Source: Doryteuthis pealeii
Lineage: Eukaryota > Mollusca > Cephalopoda > Myopsida > Loliginidae
NCBI GenBank assembly: GCA_023376005.1
Contig: CM042141.1
Coordinates: 91,743,530 to 91,807,529 of the forward strand
DNA length: 64,000 nt
Reading direction: 5' to 3'
The number at the start of each line of letters is the position of its first letter. The stretch's first letter is position 1. The notes beneath the pieces are model-generated. The model worked only from the letters and a program-made list of their open reading frames with translations, was not told the origin of the DNA and ran no database searches. Of the stretch, positions 55,504 through 64,000 are shown piece after piece. The translations under genes were made by a program, and so were the position numbers.

Positions 55504-55785
55504 GGAAAAGATGGACAAATACCTGGACCTTGCCTGAGAATCGAAAAAGCTGTGGAATATGAGGGTCAAAGTGATACCAATTGTAGTTAGTACACTTGGA
55601 ACGGTCCCATAAAGCTTGAAGGATCTGGAAATCAGAGGAAGAATTGAGACCATGCAGACTACTGCATTACTGCAATCGGCTAGAATACTCAGAAGAGTCT
55701 TAGAGACTCGAGGGGACTTGTTGTCACTCAGTCTTCAGTGAAATACCATCAACTAACGCCGGTGTGAAAAACTCGCAAGGAGTGA
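55504..55785 (+). mobile_element. R4/Dong-like LINE, copy d, only the last ~280 bp
   Basis: Starts AAGGAAAAGATGGACAAATA immediately after (TAA)n and matches the end of copy c: MDKYLDLA, KKLWNM and RILRRVLET. Its last bases are AACTCGCAAGGAGTGAAA. Confidence 0.85.
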
Positions 55786-55825
55786 AATAATAATAATAAT
55801 AATGATAATAATAATAATAATAATA
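55786..55825. repeat. (TAA)n after LINE copy d
   Basis: TAA repeats with one TGA variant. Confidence 0.95.
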
Positions 55826-56277
55826 TTCGACAGGACATTTGCTGCAATGAAAATACCTCCCCCGCGAAAAAAACTCCCCCCAAAAATCAAAAAAAAAAAA
55901 ACCCCCAAACATCAAAAGCTTGTGAAAAAGTAATCACCTTGAAACAAAAGTGTCTTGTGACTTATTTACATAGCACGAGGTTACAATAACATCCTGTGAC
56001 CTGCTGAGAGATCTTCCGTATTTCTTTAAACAAAATCCCGTCTTAATGTAATTCTAATCAAAAGCCGTTTGAAAATGGAGAAGATGGAAAGGGAAGATTA
56101 AACATCATCTTTGAATCTACACTTACGACATACCCTAATCAAGATAAAAAAAAACACAACCTTGTGTAAGAAAACCACATCTGTGCGCATGCGTGCGCGT
56201 ACATGTATGTCCTATTTGACAGCATATTGGATACCTAGACATTGAAGATGAATTCGGGCCCCTCGTTGTGAAGTAAT
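55826..56277. other. unassigned stretch
   Basis: A- and C-rich runs near 55860-55910. A CpG-alternating GTGCGCATGCGTGCGCGTAC lies at 56182. No gene was seen. Confidence 0.45.
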
Positions 56278-56485
56278 AGCAATTTAGTTTGCTTCGGTTT
56301 ATTTCATTCGGTAGAGTGTCGGACGAGGAACCGAAAGGTTTCAAGTTCGATACCGGCCCACGCTCCGCCTCAGACGCCAAAAACAATCTCCTTGGTCTAG
56401 CGCTAGTGAAAAGGAGATAGACTCCATCACTGTCTGGCTGATATCGACTTGAAGCCCTCCCGACGACTTACTTTGTTTTATAGTA
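56278..56485 (+). mobile_element. SINE D copy
   Basis: ATTTCATTCGGTAGAGTGTC head, AAGTTCGATACCGGCCCACG as B-box region, CCGCCTCAGACGCCAAAAAC, GGTCTAGCGCTAGTGAAAAG and GCTGATATCGACTTGAAGCC. Confidence 0.8.
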
Positions 56486-56769
56486 TATCGTGGGTTATTT
56501 AATGTCAAAGCCATCCTTATATATACCAGAAAAAAAATCACCGTTTGGGCACAAGTATTTAAGTTTTAATATAATTAGATATTTATATTGAATTAGAAAG
56601 ATTAATGAAATTAAAAACGAACGCAAAAAAAGATGACACTTATATTTACTTAATTCTAATTGATTTCAAAATAAAATTATAAAATTATAAAATATCATAA
56701 GATTATATAAAATCATACATAGGATTGCTTTTAATACGTTTGAGAATAAAACAATAAAATTAGAAATCA
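56486..56769. other. AT-rich unassigned stretch
   Basis: Nothing recognised. Confidence 0.5.
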
Positions 56770-57095
56770 ATAACACTAAGTAGTTATTTATTAAACCCGT
56801 TTTATTAAAACCAGTATACAAATTAACCACAATGTATGTAAACCTTTATTTCTTAGTGATATATAAGACACATTGTAGGATTTTAAACACATTAATGATA
56901 AGGGCTGTTTTGAGGCAATTCTATCTCAGCTAGACCTTTATAGAGACATTGTTAATAAATAAGATGTTAATTAAGAGTAAATAATGATTATTTAATAAAT
57001 ATTGAGAATATAACGTGAATAACTTAGGGAACTGTGACGTTGGTGGTGATATAGTTTCGGTTACAGACAGACACACAATCTCCATTATGATAAGA
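56770..57095 (-). mobile_element. family G relative, reversed
   Basis: Ends CACACAATCTCCATTATGAT, preceded by TTTCGGTTACAGACAGACAC and GAACTGTGACGTTGG, the reverse of the G start. Closest to 48022-48335. Confidence 0.5.
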
Positions 57096-57109
57096 TTTAC
57101 CAAACTCCC

Positions 57110-57375
57110 TCACGAGTAGGATGCGACACAAAGTCAATTTCATAAGGGGAGTTTAACAAGTTTGAATTCAGAGTTTTCCTTCTCCTAGACTGGTTGCTGT
57201 ACCAAGGTTTAAGAGTCCAGAGTTCCCTACTATTTACCCATAGCTGGAGGTAGAATTCAGACCTTTTCCAAGAATATTAGTGATATGTGAAAAGCAAACA
57301 GCCCCGTCCAGGATTTGAAGTCGAGTTGCTATGTCCATTTCCTACGACGATAACGATTGTATCTCATTTAGAAGA
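57110..57375 (-). mobile_element. SINE B copy
   Basis: Reversed 3' end CTCCCTCACGAGTAGGATGC, body AGAGTTTTCCTTCTCCTAGA and CCCATAGCTGGAGGTAGAAT, then AGGATTTGAAGTCGAG and a degraded head. Confidence 0.8.
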
Positions 57376-57384
57376 AAAGTAGTG

Positions 57385-57530
57385 GTACTATTTTAGCCCA
57401 TAGTTGGGTCCTTCAGATTTGGTTAGGTAACCAGCCTGGAGGAAAATTCTGAATTCAAACCAGCTTTACTCCGCTTAGAAAAAGGACCCTATGCCACATC
57501 CTGTGGTGGACATATTGGCTAAATACATAC
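57385..57530 (+). mobile_element. SINE B fragment, opposite orientation
   Basis: CTGAATTCAAACCAGCTTTA and ATGCCACATCCTGTGG, ending GCTAAATACATAC. With the previous copy it makes a tail-out pair. Confidence 0.65.
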
Positions 57531-57839
57531 TTGAAGCTTTGTTCGTTTAAGAGTTCTCCTAGACCGGTTGCGTTGCTAAACTTAACTTATTGCCTACTTT
57601 AAACCGCTCACATCGGCTCTCCCACCACTGCAATTCTGCCGAGAGCCGCTGTCAGCGGCTTTCGCACGTGTCACATTATAATTCGCAGAACTTAGATTAC
57701 AATGATAATAGGACTTTATCTTAATAGAATGAGTCCTGAGGTGAATAATAATGAATGAGTCCTGAGGTAGATAATGAACTTTGAAATATCCCATCATATA
57801 GGTAAAATATACCAATAAAATTTGGTACATTCGGCGGGG
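57531..57839. other. unassigned, with a small duplication
   Basis: AATGAGTCCTGAGGT occurs twice at about 57729 and 57754. A SINE B scrap (TTCTCCTAGACCGGTTGC) is at 57555. Confidence 0.45.
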
Positions 57840-58030
57840 AGATTTTGTAAGGCAAGGTGCTAAAAAACCCAGTCTACTCTACCATTCATCCATAGTAGGA
57901 GGGTGAACAAGCGGTTTCACGGCTTTCCCAAGGGCACTTGCGTGCAATAAAACGCAAAAAAGCTTCGGCTAGGATTTGAACCCTGATATTATTTTCATAT
58001 GACGATAATCGTTAAACGAAGCGCATAAAC
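57840..58030 (-). mobile_element. SINE B, diverged
   Basis: AAAACCCAGTCTACTCTACC, GGCTAGGATTTGAACCCTG and GACGATAATCGTTAAACGAA read as the reversed body and head. Confidence 0.6.
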
Positions 58031-58044
58031 ATTTACAAATTAAT

Positions 58045-58095
58045 CAAATATCGGCTTTAGATAACCCATAAAGAGTTGATATCAAAATGTTTTGA
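58045..58095 (+). mobile_element. family A tail remnant
   Basis: ATCGGCTTTAGATAACCCAT and AAGAGTTGATATC resemble the family A 3' end without its AACC tail. Confidence 0.4.
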
Positions 58096-58159
58096 CAAAA
58101 ACGACAAAGAACTGGAAACCCTTGTAAAGACCATGAGAATATAAGAATTGAAATTGGCA

Positions 58160-58440
58160 TCGAAAGATGTACCATACTCATTTTGCTTCCAGGATTTGTT
58201 CAAGATAGCACGAAACATCCTTGTCTAGTTCATATGTAGACTTTTCTCCAAAAGTTTCGTTATAGTAGTCCAAGTGGTGCAGCTATACAGTAGCACTAAC
58301 ACGCCGACAGATTAGAAGAATTCTCGCTTTATCTTACCAGAGAGATCAGAATTCTATATGGTCGATAATTTGTCAATAGCATCTCACGCATTTTCTATGT
58401 GTATATTGGCATCGCTTTCTACTCTATTTGTCAAAATACG
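58160..58440 (-). mobile_element. RTE-like LINE fragment, reversed
   Basis: The minus strand reads SDANIHIENA, SDLSGKIKREFF, VLVLLYSCTTWT, LEKSLHMN and ILNKSWKQN, the same block as 13900-14160 in the + strand copy. Stops and frameshifts are present. Confidence 0.75.
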
Positions 58441-58884
58441 GTTATGAAACCTTTTCTCTAAATACATTTCATCACTTCGTTCATTCTAAAAACATCATTG
58501 TTCAGACAATATTTTTATCAGTTTATCAGCAGTAGTGTCACAAGAGTTGCACTGGATTTCAGCATCACACCACTTAGGGATTCCGGCTCCTGATTTGTTT
58601 TCGGGGGTTACTGCCCTAGCCTTTCCTTGGGATGGGGTAGAGCCGCTAGGCAGTAGAGGTTTTGTGTAGTACTTTTCTTTCACTTAGATGAGTTGCCGAC
58701 CAAGGCTAAGCCATTTGAGGATTTATGTAAGCAGTAAGTATCTCAATCCTACTACTGTCGGTATTTAAGGAAATATGTCTGGAAGAAGGTTTGTTGCACA
58801 TTAAAGGTAGAGTAAGAAAGGAATGGGGAAAGTGAAAAAGGGAAACAAACATTGTCTAATCTTTTTTATATAATTTGAAGAGAG
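58441..58884. other. unassigned stretch
   Basis: A 62-codon minus-strand frame (58495-58683) with two Cys residues (QCNSC) lacks a recognised domain. It lies just upstream of the reversed LINE piece and may be LINE-derived. Confidence 0.4.
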
Positions 58885-58917
58885 TGTGCGAATGATATAT
58901 ATAATATTATATATATA

Positions 58918-58990
<73 letters not shown>
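58885..58990. repeat. (TA)n and (GA)n microsatellite
   Basis: Short TA-rich block then a pure GA run. Confidence 0.95.
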
Positions 58991-58992
<2 letters not shown>

Positions 58993-59339
58993 GAAATGAG
59001 GAAATGAGGAAATGAAGATGTTTTTATTCATAATCTTAAATATCACTTGAAAATTTTAAAATCCTTCCGCGTGTCATTATCTTCTATGATGTATTTATTT
59101 ATTTATTTATTTTCTTAACGCGGACTGATTCCCCCTGGCCCCAGTCTGTCTCCCTCCTTTGCCAGACACTTTGCCCAATTCTAGCAGCAGCAGCAGCAGC
59201 AATTGTAACCCCTTCTAACCCCTTCTTCTCTGATTAACAAACAGGTTACACTGACATTGACTGATTTTTTATTCTTCGCATTATAAAATCTTCCCACGCC
59301 TTTTCTTCTCTCATCACTTCCCTTAGATTCTTCCTTTCA
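58991..59339. other. unassigned, with short (TTTA)n and (AGC)n
   Basis: TTTA-type repeats near 59090 and AGC repeats near 59183. No gene was seen. Confidence 0.5.
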
Positions 59340-59547
59340 TAATTTCATTCTTTTTCTTTTTTCTTTCTTTCTTTCTTTTTTTCTTTCTTTCTTTTTTCTT
59401 TCTTTTTTCTTTTCTTCTTTCTTTTTTTTCTTTCTTTCTTTTAATCTTTTCTTTCTTTCAACCTTTTCTTTTTCTTTCTTTTTTTCTTTCTTTCCTAGTT
59501 TTTTGGCTCTTTCTCTTTTCCTCATAAAATGTCTCTTTTTTCTTCCT

Positions 59548-59579
<32 letters not shown>

Positions 59580-59640
59580 TTTCCTACATTTCTTTTTTCT
59601 TTTCTTCGTTCTTCATTGTTTTACTCCCCCCTTTGATTTT

Positions 59641-59680
<40 letters not shown>

Positions 59681-59701
59681 TTTAGTTCTCCTTTTAGTTC
59701 T

Positions 59702-59738
<37 letters not shown>

Positions 59739-59886
59739 TCTTTCTAGTTATCCTTTTAGTTCTTCTGTCTTTCTTCTTTTTACTACATATCTTTTTATTT
59801 TTATTTTCTATGCTTTCTTCATACATGTCTGCTTTTCTTTTCATGCAAGTCTTTCTTCCTCCTTCCCATTTCTTTCTTTCTTTCTC

Positions 59887-59926
<40 letters not shown>

Positions 59927-60339
59927 TTTTTTGTTCTTCCTTGTTTTACTTACTCTTTTCATTTCTTTCTTTCTTTCTTTTTCTTTCTTTCTTTTAGTCT
60001 TTTCTTTCTTTCAACCTTTTCTTTTTTTTTCTTTTTTTCTTTATATTTGTTTTCCCCTTATATTTATTTGTTTCTTTTTCCTACATTTCTTTCTTTATTT
60101 CTTTTTTTTCTGCGCCTTCTTTTGTGATTTTCTTTTCAAACAATTCTTTCTTTCTTCTCATTTCTTTCTTTTTTTTAGTTCTTTCATTCTCTCCTTCTTT
60201 TATTCATTTATCTATTTATTATTCTTTTTCCTACATTTCTTCATTTCCTGGTTTTTCCTCTTTGTACCTATCATTATATTTTACAATTATTTTTCATTTT
60301 CTATACTTTCTTCTTTCTCTTTTCACACAATGCTTTCCT

Positions 60340-60394
<55 letters not shown>

Positions 60395-60597
60395 CGATTT
60401 ACCTATCTTTATATCCTCGATGTCTTTCTCTTTTTCTGCATGTTTTTCCTTCTTTCTTTTTCTTTCTTTCTTTTTCTTTTTTCTTTCTTTCTTTTTTTCT
60501 TTTTTTCTTTCTTTATTTACCTATCCTTATATTCCATATTTCCTTTTCATTTTCTATGCTTTCTTTTTCTATGTCTTTCTTTTTTCACACAAGTTTT

Positions 60598-60633
<36 letters not shown>

Positions 60634-60830
60634 TACTCTTTTTTACATTTTTCCTCGTTTTACCTATCCTCATATTTCATATTTCCTCAACGATATTAAT
60701 TTTTCGTCTTCCGTGTCTCTTTCTTTTCACTCAAGTCGTTCATTCTTTCTTTCTTTCTCCCTTCCTTTCTTTTCTCTTTTTTCTAATGTTCTTCGTTTTA
60801 CCTATCCTATTTCTTATCATTCCGCCTCAG

Positions 60831-60881
<51 letters not shown>

Positions 60882-60890
60882 CTTCAGCAC
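59340..60890. repeat. 1.55-kb (CTTT)n pyrimidine tract
   Basis: CTTT runs are broken by recurring phrases such as TTTTACCTATCCTTATATT and TTTTTCCTACATTTC, ending in (CT)n at 60838-60877. The very long Phe/Ser/Leu-rich frames in all + strand phases are by-products. Confidence 0.95.
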
Positions 60891-60960
60891 CGTCGTTATT
60901 TTACTCAACACTTACTGACATCTTTATAACCCTTTATCTCTTCTTTCCAATAAAAGCTGA
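60891..60960. other. short unassigned interval
   Basis: Nothing recognised. Confidence 0.5.
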
Positions 60961-61036
60961 TTTTTTTCTTCTCTTCTTCTTCTTCTTCTTCTTCTTCTTC
61001 TTCTTCTTCTTCTTCTTCTTCTTCTTCTTCTTCTTG
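60961..61036. repeat. (CTT)n microsatellite
   Basis: Pure CTT trinucleotides. Confidence 0.95.
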
Positions 61037-61557
61037 TCACTGAATGCAAATTTAATGCAGACCCTATTAAATGTGCGCCTGTGTTTGCCAATATAATTTC
61101 GCGCACGTCAAACTATCAGCATTTAATACACTACCCCATGTATCACCGAGTATTGTAATTAGAGGACCCAAAACTATTTCATGGGCAGATTGCAATGGGG
61201 ACAAAGAAACAGAAAACGAAGACAGAAATAAATAGATGAAAATGTCTATGTAACTGAGACACAGAAAGAGATATATAATGATGAAAGATTTTACGCACAA
61301 TAAACAAAAACAAACAAAAAACAACAAAAAAAAAACAAAAAATGAAGGGTTAAATGAGAGGTACAAGATGTGTAGAAATCTTATCCATGGTCCCTAAAAA
61401 ATAGAAGACTTATACCCTTGTCTATCTTGTATATGATGTTACATTATGGTAGCGAAGTTAAGCAGCGATGAGCCTATTCTAATACTTAATTAGGCGACCT
61501 CTTATGCAATAGCAAATACTGTAACTAACCTTTACTTTACTCAAAATGACTTGATTC
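61037..61557. other. unassigned stretch
   Basis: CAAAA-rich low complexity near 61300-61340. Nothing else was seen. Confidence 0.5.
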
Positions 61558-61605
61558 AGCATTAAATTACCCGAAAAGGGTTGATATGCCGTAAAACAAT
61601 AATCA
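61558..61605 (+). mobile_element. family A tail remnant
   Basis: AGCATTAAATTACCCGAAAA and GGGTTGATATGCCGTAAAAC. Strongly truncated. Confidence 0.5.
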
Positions 61606-62159
61606 ATTTATCAACATTATGGTAAAATACAAAAATAAAAATAACGGTAATTCTAAATTTACAGTGCTTGGCATTTCGCTGATTCTGGTGACTGTTCCCT
61701 GGTTGTTCAGTTCGGTTCGTGTGAGCGGGAGATAAACCTGGAATTTAGAGAGTACTTTATTAGGTTTTGAAGGAGACCTTTGTCTTCAAGGTGGCTATTT
61801 CTTCTGTGCGTGATGGTTAACTTTGGTTGAATAAAGACGTCTGAAAAATATGCAAATATTTCTGTTCGTTACTAAACACAACAACGGACACAGAGATAAA
61901 GAAGTCCCAAGAACCGTAAGAGTGGAGACGAGAAGAACAGAGAGGAAATCAGCCCGAGATAGAAAAGATAGCAGAGATGTCAGGTCAGTAGAGAAGAGAC
62001 ACAAGACGATAGAAGCTAAGTACTATAATAATAATAGAAGAAGTAAAGGGCTATACAACATGTGGGACTAAATGTGATTTTACATGTCTATTCGGCTGTG
62101 ATTTTCGAGCTTTAGTTCACAGTTCTCTTTGCCCAATTTACTGTGATATGAAGTAAGTA
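61606..62159. other. unassigned, LTR-like candidate
   Basis: Around 61660-61870 there is a non-AT-rich block with AATAAA at 61830-61835. A purine-rich 73-codon frame follows (61850-62071). This could be the end of an LTR and the start of an internal region, but no second copy in the window tests it. Confidence 0.3.
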
Positions 62160-62400
62160 AAGTCGTCATGGTGGCTTAAAGTCGGTAACAACCAAGCAAC
62201 CTTTTCACTTGTGCTAGACCGAGGAGATTGTTTTGGCCTCTGAGGTGGAGCGTCACACCTACCACCAGTACCTCACTTTACCGTACAGACCCCTGTGCTA
62301 CTCATACACTGAGTTGACGAGGGTCGGTACCGAACCCGGAATCTTGCGGTTTCTAGTCGGACGCTCTACCGACTGAGCTAAACCGGCCCTCTAGCTCAGA
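62160..62400 (-). mobile_element. SINE D copy, near complete
   Basis: Reversed body: AGTCGTCATGGTGGCTTAAA, GCTAGACCGAGGAGATTG and TGAGGTGGAGCGTCACACCT. B-box region GAGGGTCGGTACCGAACCC, A-box region CTCTACCGACTGAGCTAAAC. Confidence 0.85.
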
Positions 62401-62683
62401 GGACTGTGATATATTCAGTATTAAATAGGTGTCAGTACAAACTTTCTAACTGATTTTAAATTTTAATCTTTGAAAATTACAAAATATCGAACAATTTGCA
62501 CACGTAGGCAATCTTTTATCTACCGATTCACAAAAATCCATATTCAAACACACACATACAAACACACCCACACACACACACACACACCACACACACATAC
62601 ACTCATCTATATGAATATATATGTGTTTATGTGTGTTGAGTATATATATAAGTACATATATATATGTAATTTATATATGTACT

Positions 62684-62735
<52 letters not shown>

Positions 62736-62740
62736 CCTGG
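62401..62740. repeat. (CA)n and (TA)n microsatellites with short unassigned DNA
   Basis: Unassigned to about 62545, then CA repeats, then TA/ATGT repeats to about 62735. Confidence 0.9.
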
Positions 62741-62878
62741 ACGAGGCCTTTTTTTGCATTTCACATACAGCTAATACCATTGGGAAGGTATGCATCCAAC
62801 TAATCTCCCTCCAGCCATCGGTAAATATTAGGGCAGACAGGACACTTTAATCTGGATTGGTAACCAGTCTAGGATTTG

Positions 62879-62880
<2 letters not shown>
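62741..62880 (+). mobile_element. SINE B fragment
   Basis: TTTGCATTTCACATACAGCT, CTCCCTCCAGCCATCGGTAA and TGGTAACCAGTCTAGGA. Cut by the (TA)n run before the gap. Confidence 0.75.

Positions 62881-62911
<31 letters not shown>
62881..62911. repeat. (TA)n at the gap edge
   Basis: TA repeats directly before the run of Ns. Confidence 0.95.
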
Positions 62912-62913
<2 letters not shown>

Positions 62914-62914
62914 G

Positions 62915-63014
62915 NNNNNNNNNNNNNNNNNNNNNNNNNNNNNNNNNNNNNNNNNNNNNNNNNNNNNNNNNNNNNNNNNNNNNNNNNNNNNNNNNNNNNN
63001 NNNNNNNNNNNNNN
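62915..63014. other. assembly gap of exactly 100 N
   Basis: One hundred Ns, the usual placeholder for a scaffold join of unknown size. The two sides should not be assumed adjacent. Confidence 0.98.
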
Positions 63015-63310
63015 GAGAGGAGGATGGTGAGAGATGCTTTCCTGTAATAGTAGTAAGTGGCGGTCTGGGGAATTGGATAGCAGTATAAGAATCATACTGA
63101 GTAGTGTTGTGTTATAGCATGAGTATTTGAAAATGCGTATAGGGAGCGTAGTTAATAGGAGGGTTAGTGGTGTGGGTGTTTTCACGACCGGAACCAAACT
63201 TACCGCCTACGAAGCCCAAAAACCTTTTAAAGAATTTTGGGTTATAATGTAAGATGGAAAAACCGCCACCCGGGAAAAGGGTTTGAAAAAAATAATTGTC
63301 CCCCCGGGGT
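63015..63310. other. unassigned post-gap sequence
   Basis: No repeat or gene was recognised. Many doubled bases (CCCCCCGGGG near 63300) suggest low base quality. Confidence 0.4.
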
Positions 63311-64000
63311 AAAACACAACCCCAAACCAACTAAACCTTGTGTATCTCTCTATTTTTCTCCATTTGTTGGTAAGGTGAAGGGAAGTCATGTCATCTCCTT
63401 GGATTGCAATATGAGTAATTTGACAAATAGTTTAATAATCTATACATATATACATTTGTTTTCTACACAAACTAAGCGCTGATGCAAATCCAAAACTTAG
63501 TTGGCACATTAAATGACCCACCGAGTTTGATATGCCGAAAAAAACAAACAAACCAAACTAAACCCAACACGTCGCCATCTCGTTGTCTTGGGTTTTTATG
63601 TAAGAATTGATGTTTACCATCGTCAACAGTGGATGTCCCTATATTGAACATCTATCTGCAAAGATGTCTCGGTCTTTTCGAGGAGCTTGGACCAGGTGCT
63701 GCTTTTTGCAGGATCCCCTTATAGTTCCCTTTAGTTAGCATTCCGGTTCCCCTTTAGTCAGCTTCCGGTTCCCTTTAGTAAGCTTTAGTGGAGGTGCTAA
63801 TGGGGTAATGGTTATGCTATTGAGGGAAAATGGACACGGCAAATCGAATTCAAATGCCTGAACGAGGCTGTTTTGTTCTTTTTTTATTTACGCATAGGCA
63901 TTATACACTAGTAAAACATATGAATCCAACGGTTCTCCCTCTAGCTAGGGTAAAATTGTATGGTAGCAGGGCAAATTTAAATCTTGGGTATGGCAAACAG
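63311..64000 (+). repeat. error-rich duplicate of 25080-25720
   Basis: Follows the order of 25080-25720 throughout: family A tail, GATGTCTCGGTCTTTTCGAG, the TTCCCTTTAGT repeats, and the SINE B head GGTGCTAATGGGGTAATGG. Small insertions, mostly one to three bases, occur every ten to thirty bases, as in a low-coverage long-read copy. The SINE B runs off the window end. Confidence 0.85.

Noticed and set aside
59337..61096. Long Phe-rich frames (up to 332 codons) and Lys/Glu-rich reverse frames
   Set aside because: Same explanation: a 1.55-kb CTTT tract read in several phases.
62160..62400. Functional tRNA gene at the SINE D heads
   Set aside because: A- and B-box words are good, but acceptor and anticodon stems do not pair and the same head is fused to a conserved SINE body at five places.

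Overview
This is animal nuclear DNA with almost no coding sequence. The only host-gene piece I can support is one 99-nt exon (40731-40829, + strand), with consensus splice sites, from the catalytic domain of a receptor-type guanylyl cyclase. Everything else is intron or intergenic DNA built from tandem repeats and layers of mostly dead mobile elements. The mix (dense (TA)n, (CA)n, (ATCT)n and (CTTT)n microsatellites, several tRNA-derived SINE families, RTE-like and R4/Dong-like LINE remnants, hAT and mariner elements) suits a large repeat-rich lophotrochozoan genome. A cephalopod mollusc is my best guess, held at moderate to low confidence because no species-diagnostic gene is present.

Layout: 1-1750 holds microsatellites and SINE pieces. 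1757-10215 is a tandem array of about 80 copies of a 103-bp unit. 10765-11570 is an 800-bp (TA)n tract. 11570-15165 is a nest of SINEs, two LTR copies with 5-bp target duplications, and a broken RTE-like LINE. 16138-20140 has a TIR-bearing MITE family, a 600-bp pyrimidine tract and a nearly complete but dead DD37D mariner element. 22266-27000 is rich in long inverted repeats and LINE scraps. 28086-29175 is a 1.1-kb pyrimidine tract. 29630-30206 is a hAT-like element with a perfect 8-bp duplication. 31445-32612 has an old tandem array and a foldback element. 33070-38270 holds copies of an unclassified ~520-570-bp repeat, one of them split by a third LTR copy. 39656-41530 surrounds the cyclase exon with a 22-bp minisatellite, a Helitron-like copy and an (ATCT)n higher-order array. 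42950-44660 holds an inverted repeat pair and a second hAT-like element. 46011-50612 is a SINE cluster. 50978-55825 is a series of R4/Dong-like LINE 3' ends separated by (TAA)n. 56278-62880 holds SINEs and a 1.55-kb pyrimidine tract.

A 100-N scaffold gap lies at 62915-63014. The sequence after about 63310 is an indel-rich second copy of 25080-25720, which looks like poorly polished assembly sequence.

There is no operon or pathway to describe. The story is insertion history: target-site duplications and nesting allow several events to be ordered, and the cyclase exon is a small island inside an intron made of repeats. Long open frames in the satellite, the (TA)n tract and the pyrimidine tracts are by-products of repetition, not genes. 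Family letters (A, B, C, D, E, F, G, I, K, M) are my own labels for repeats seen more than once in this window.
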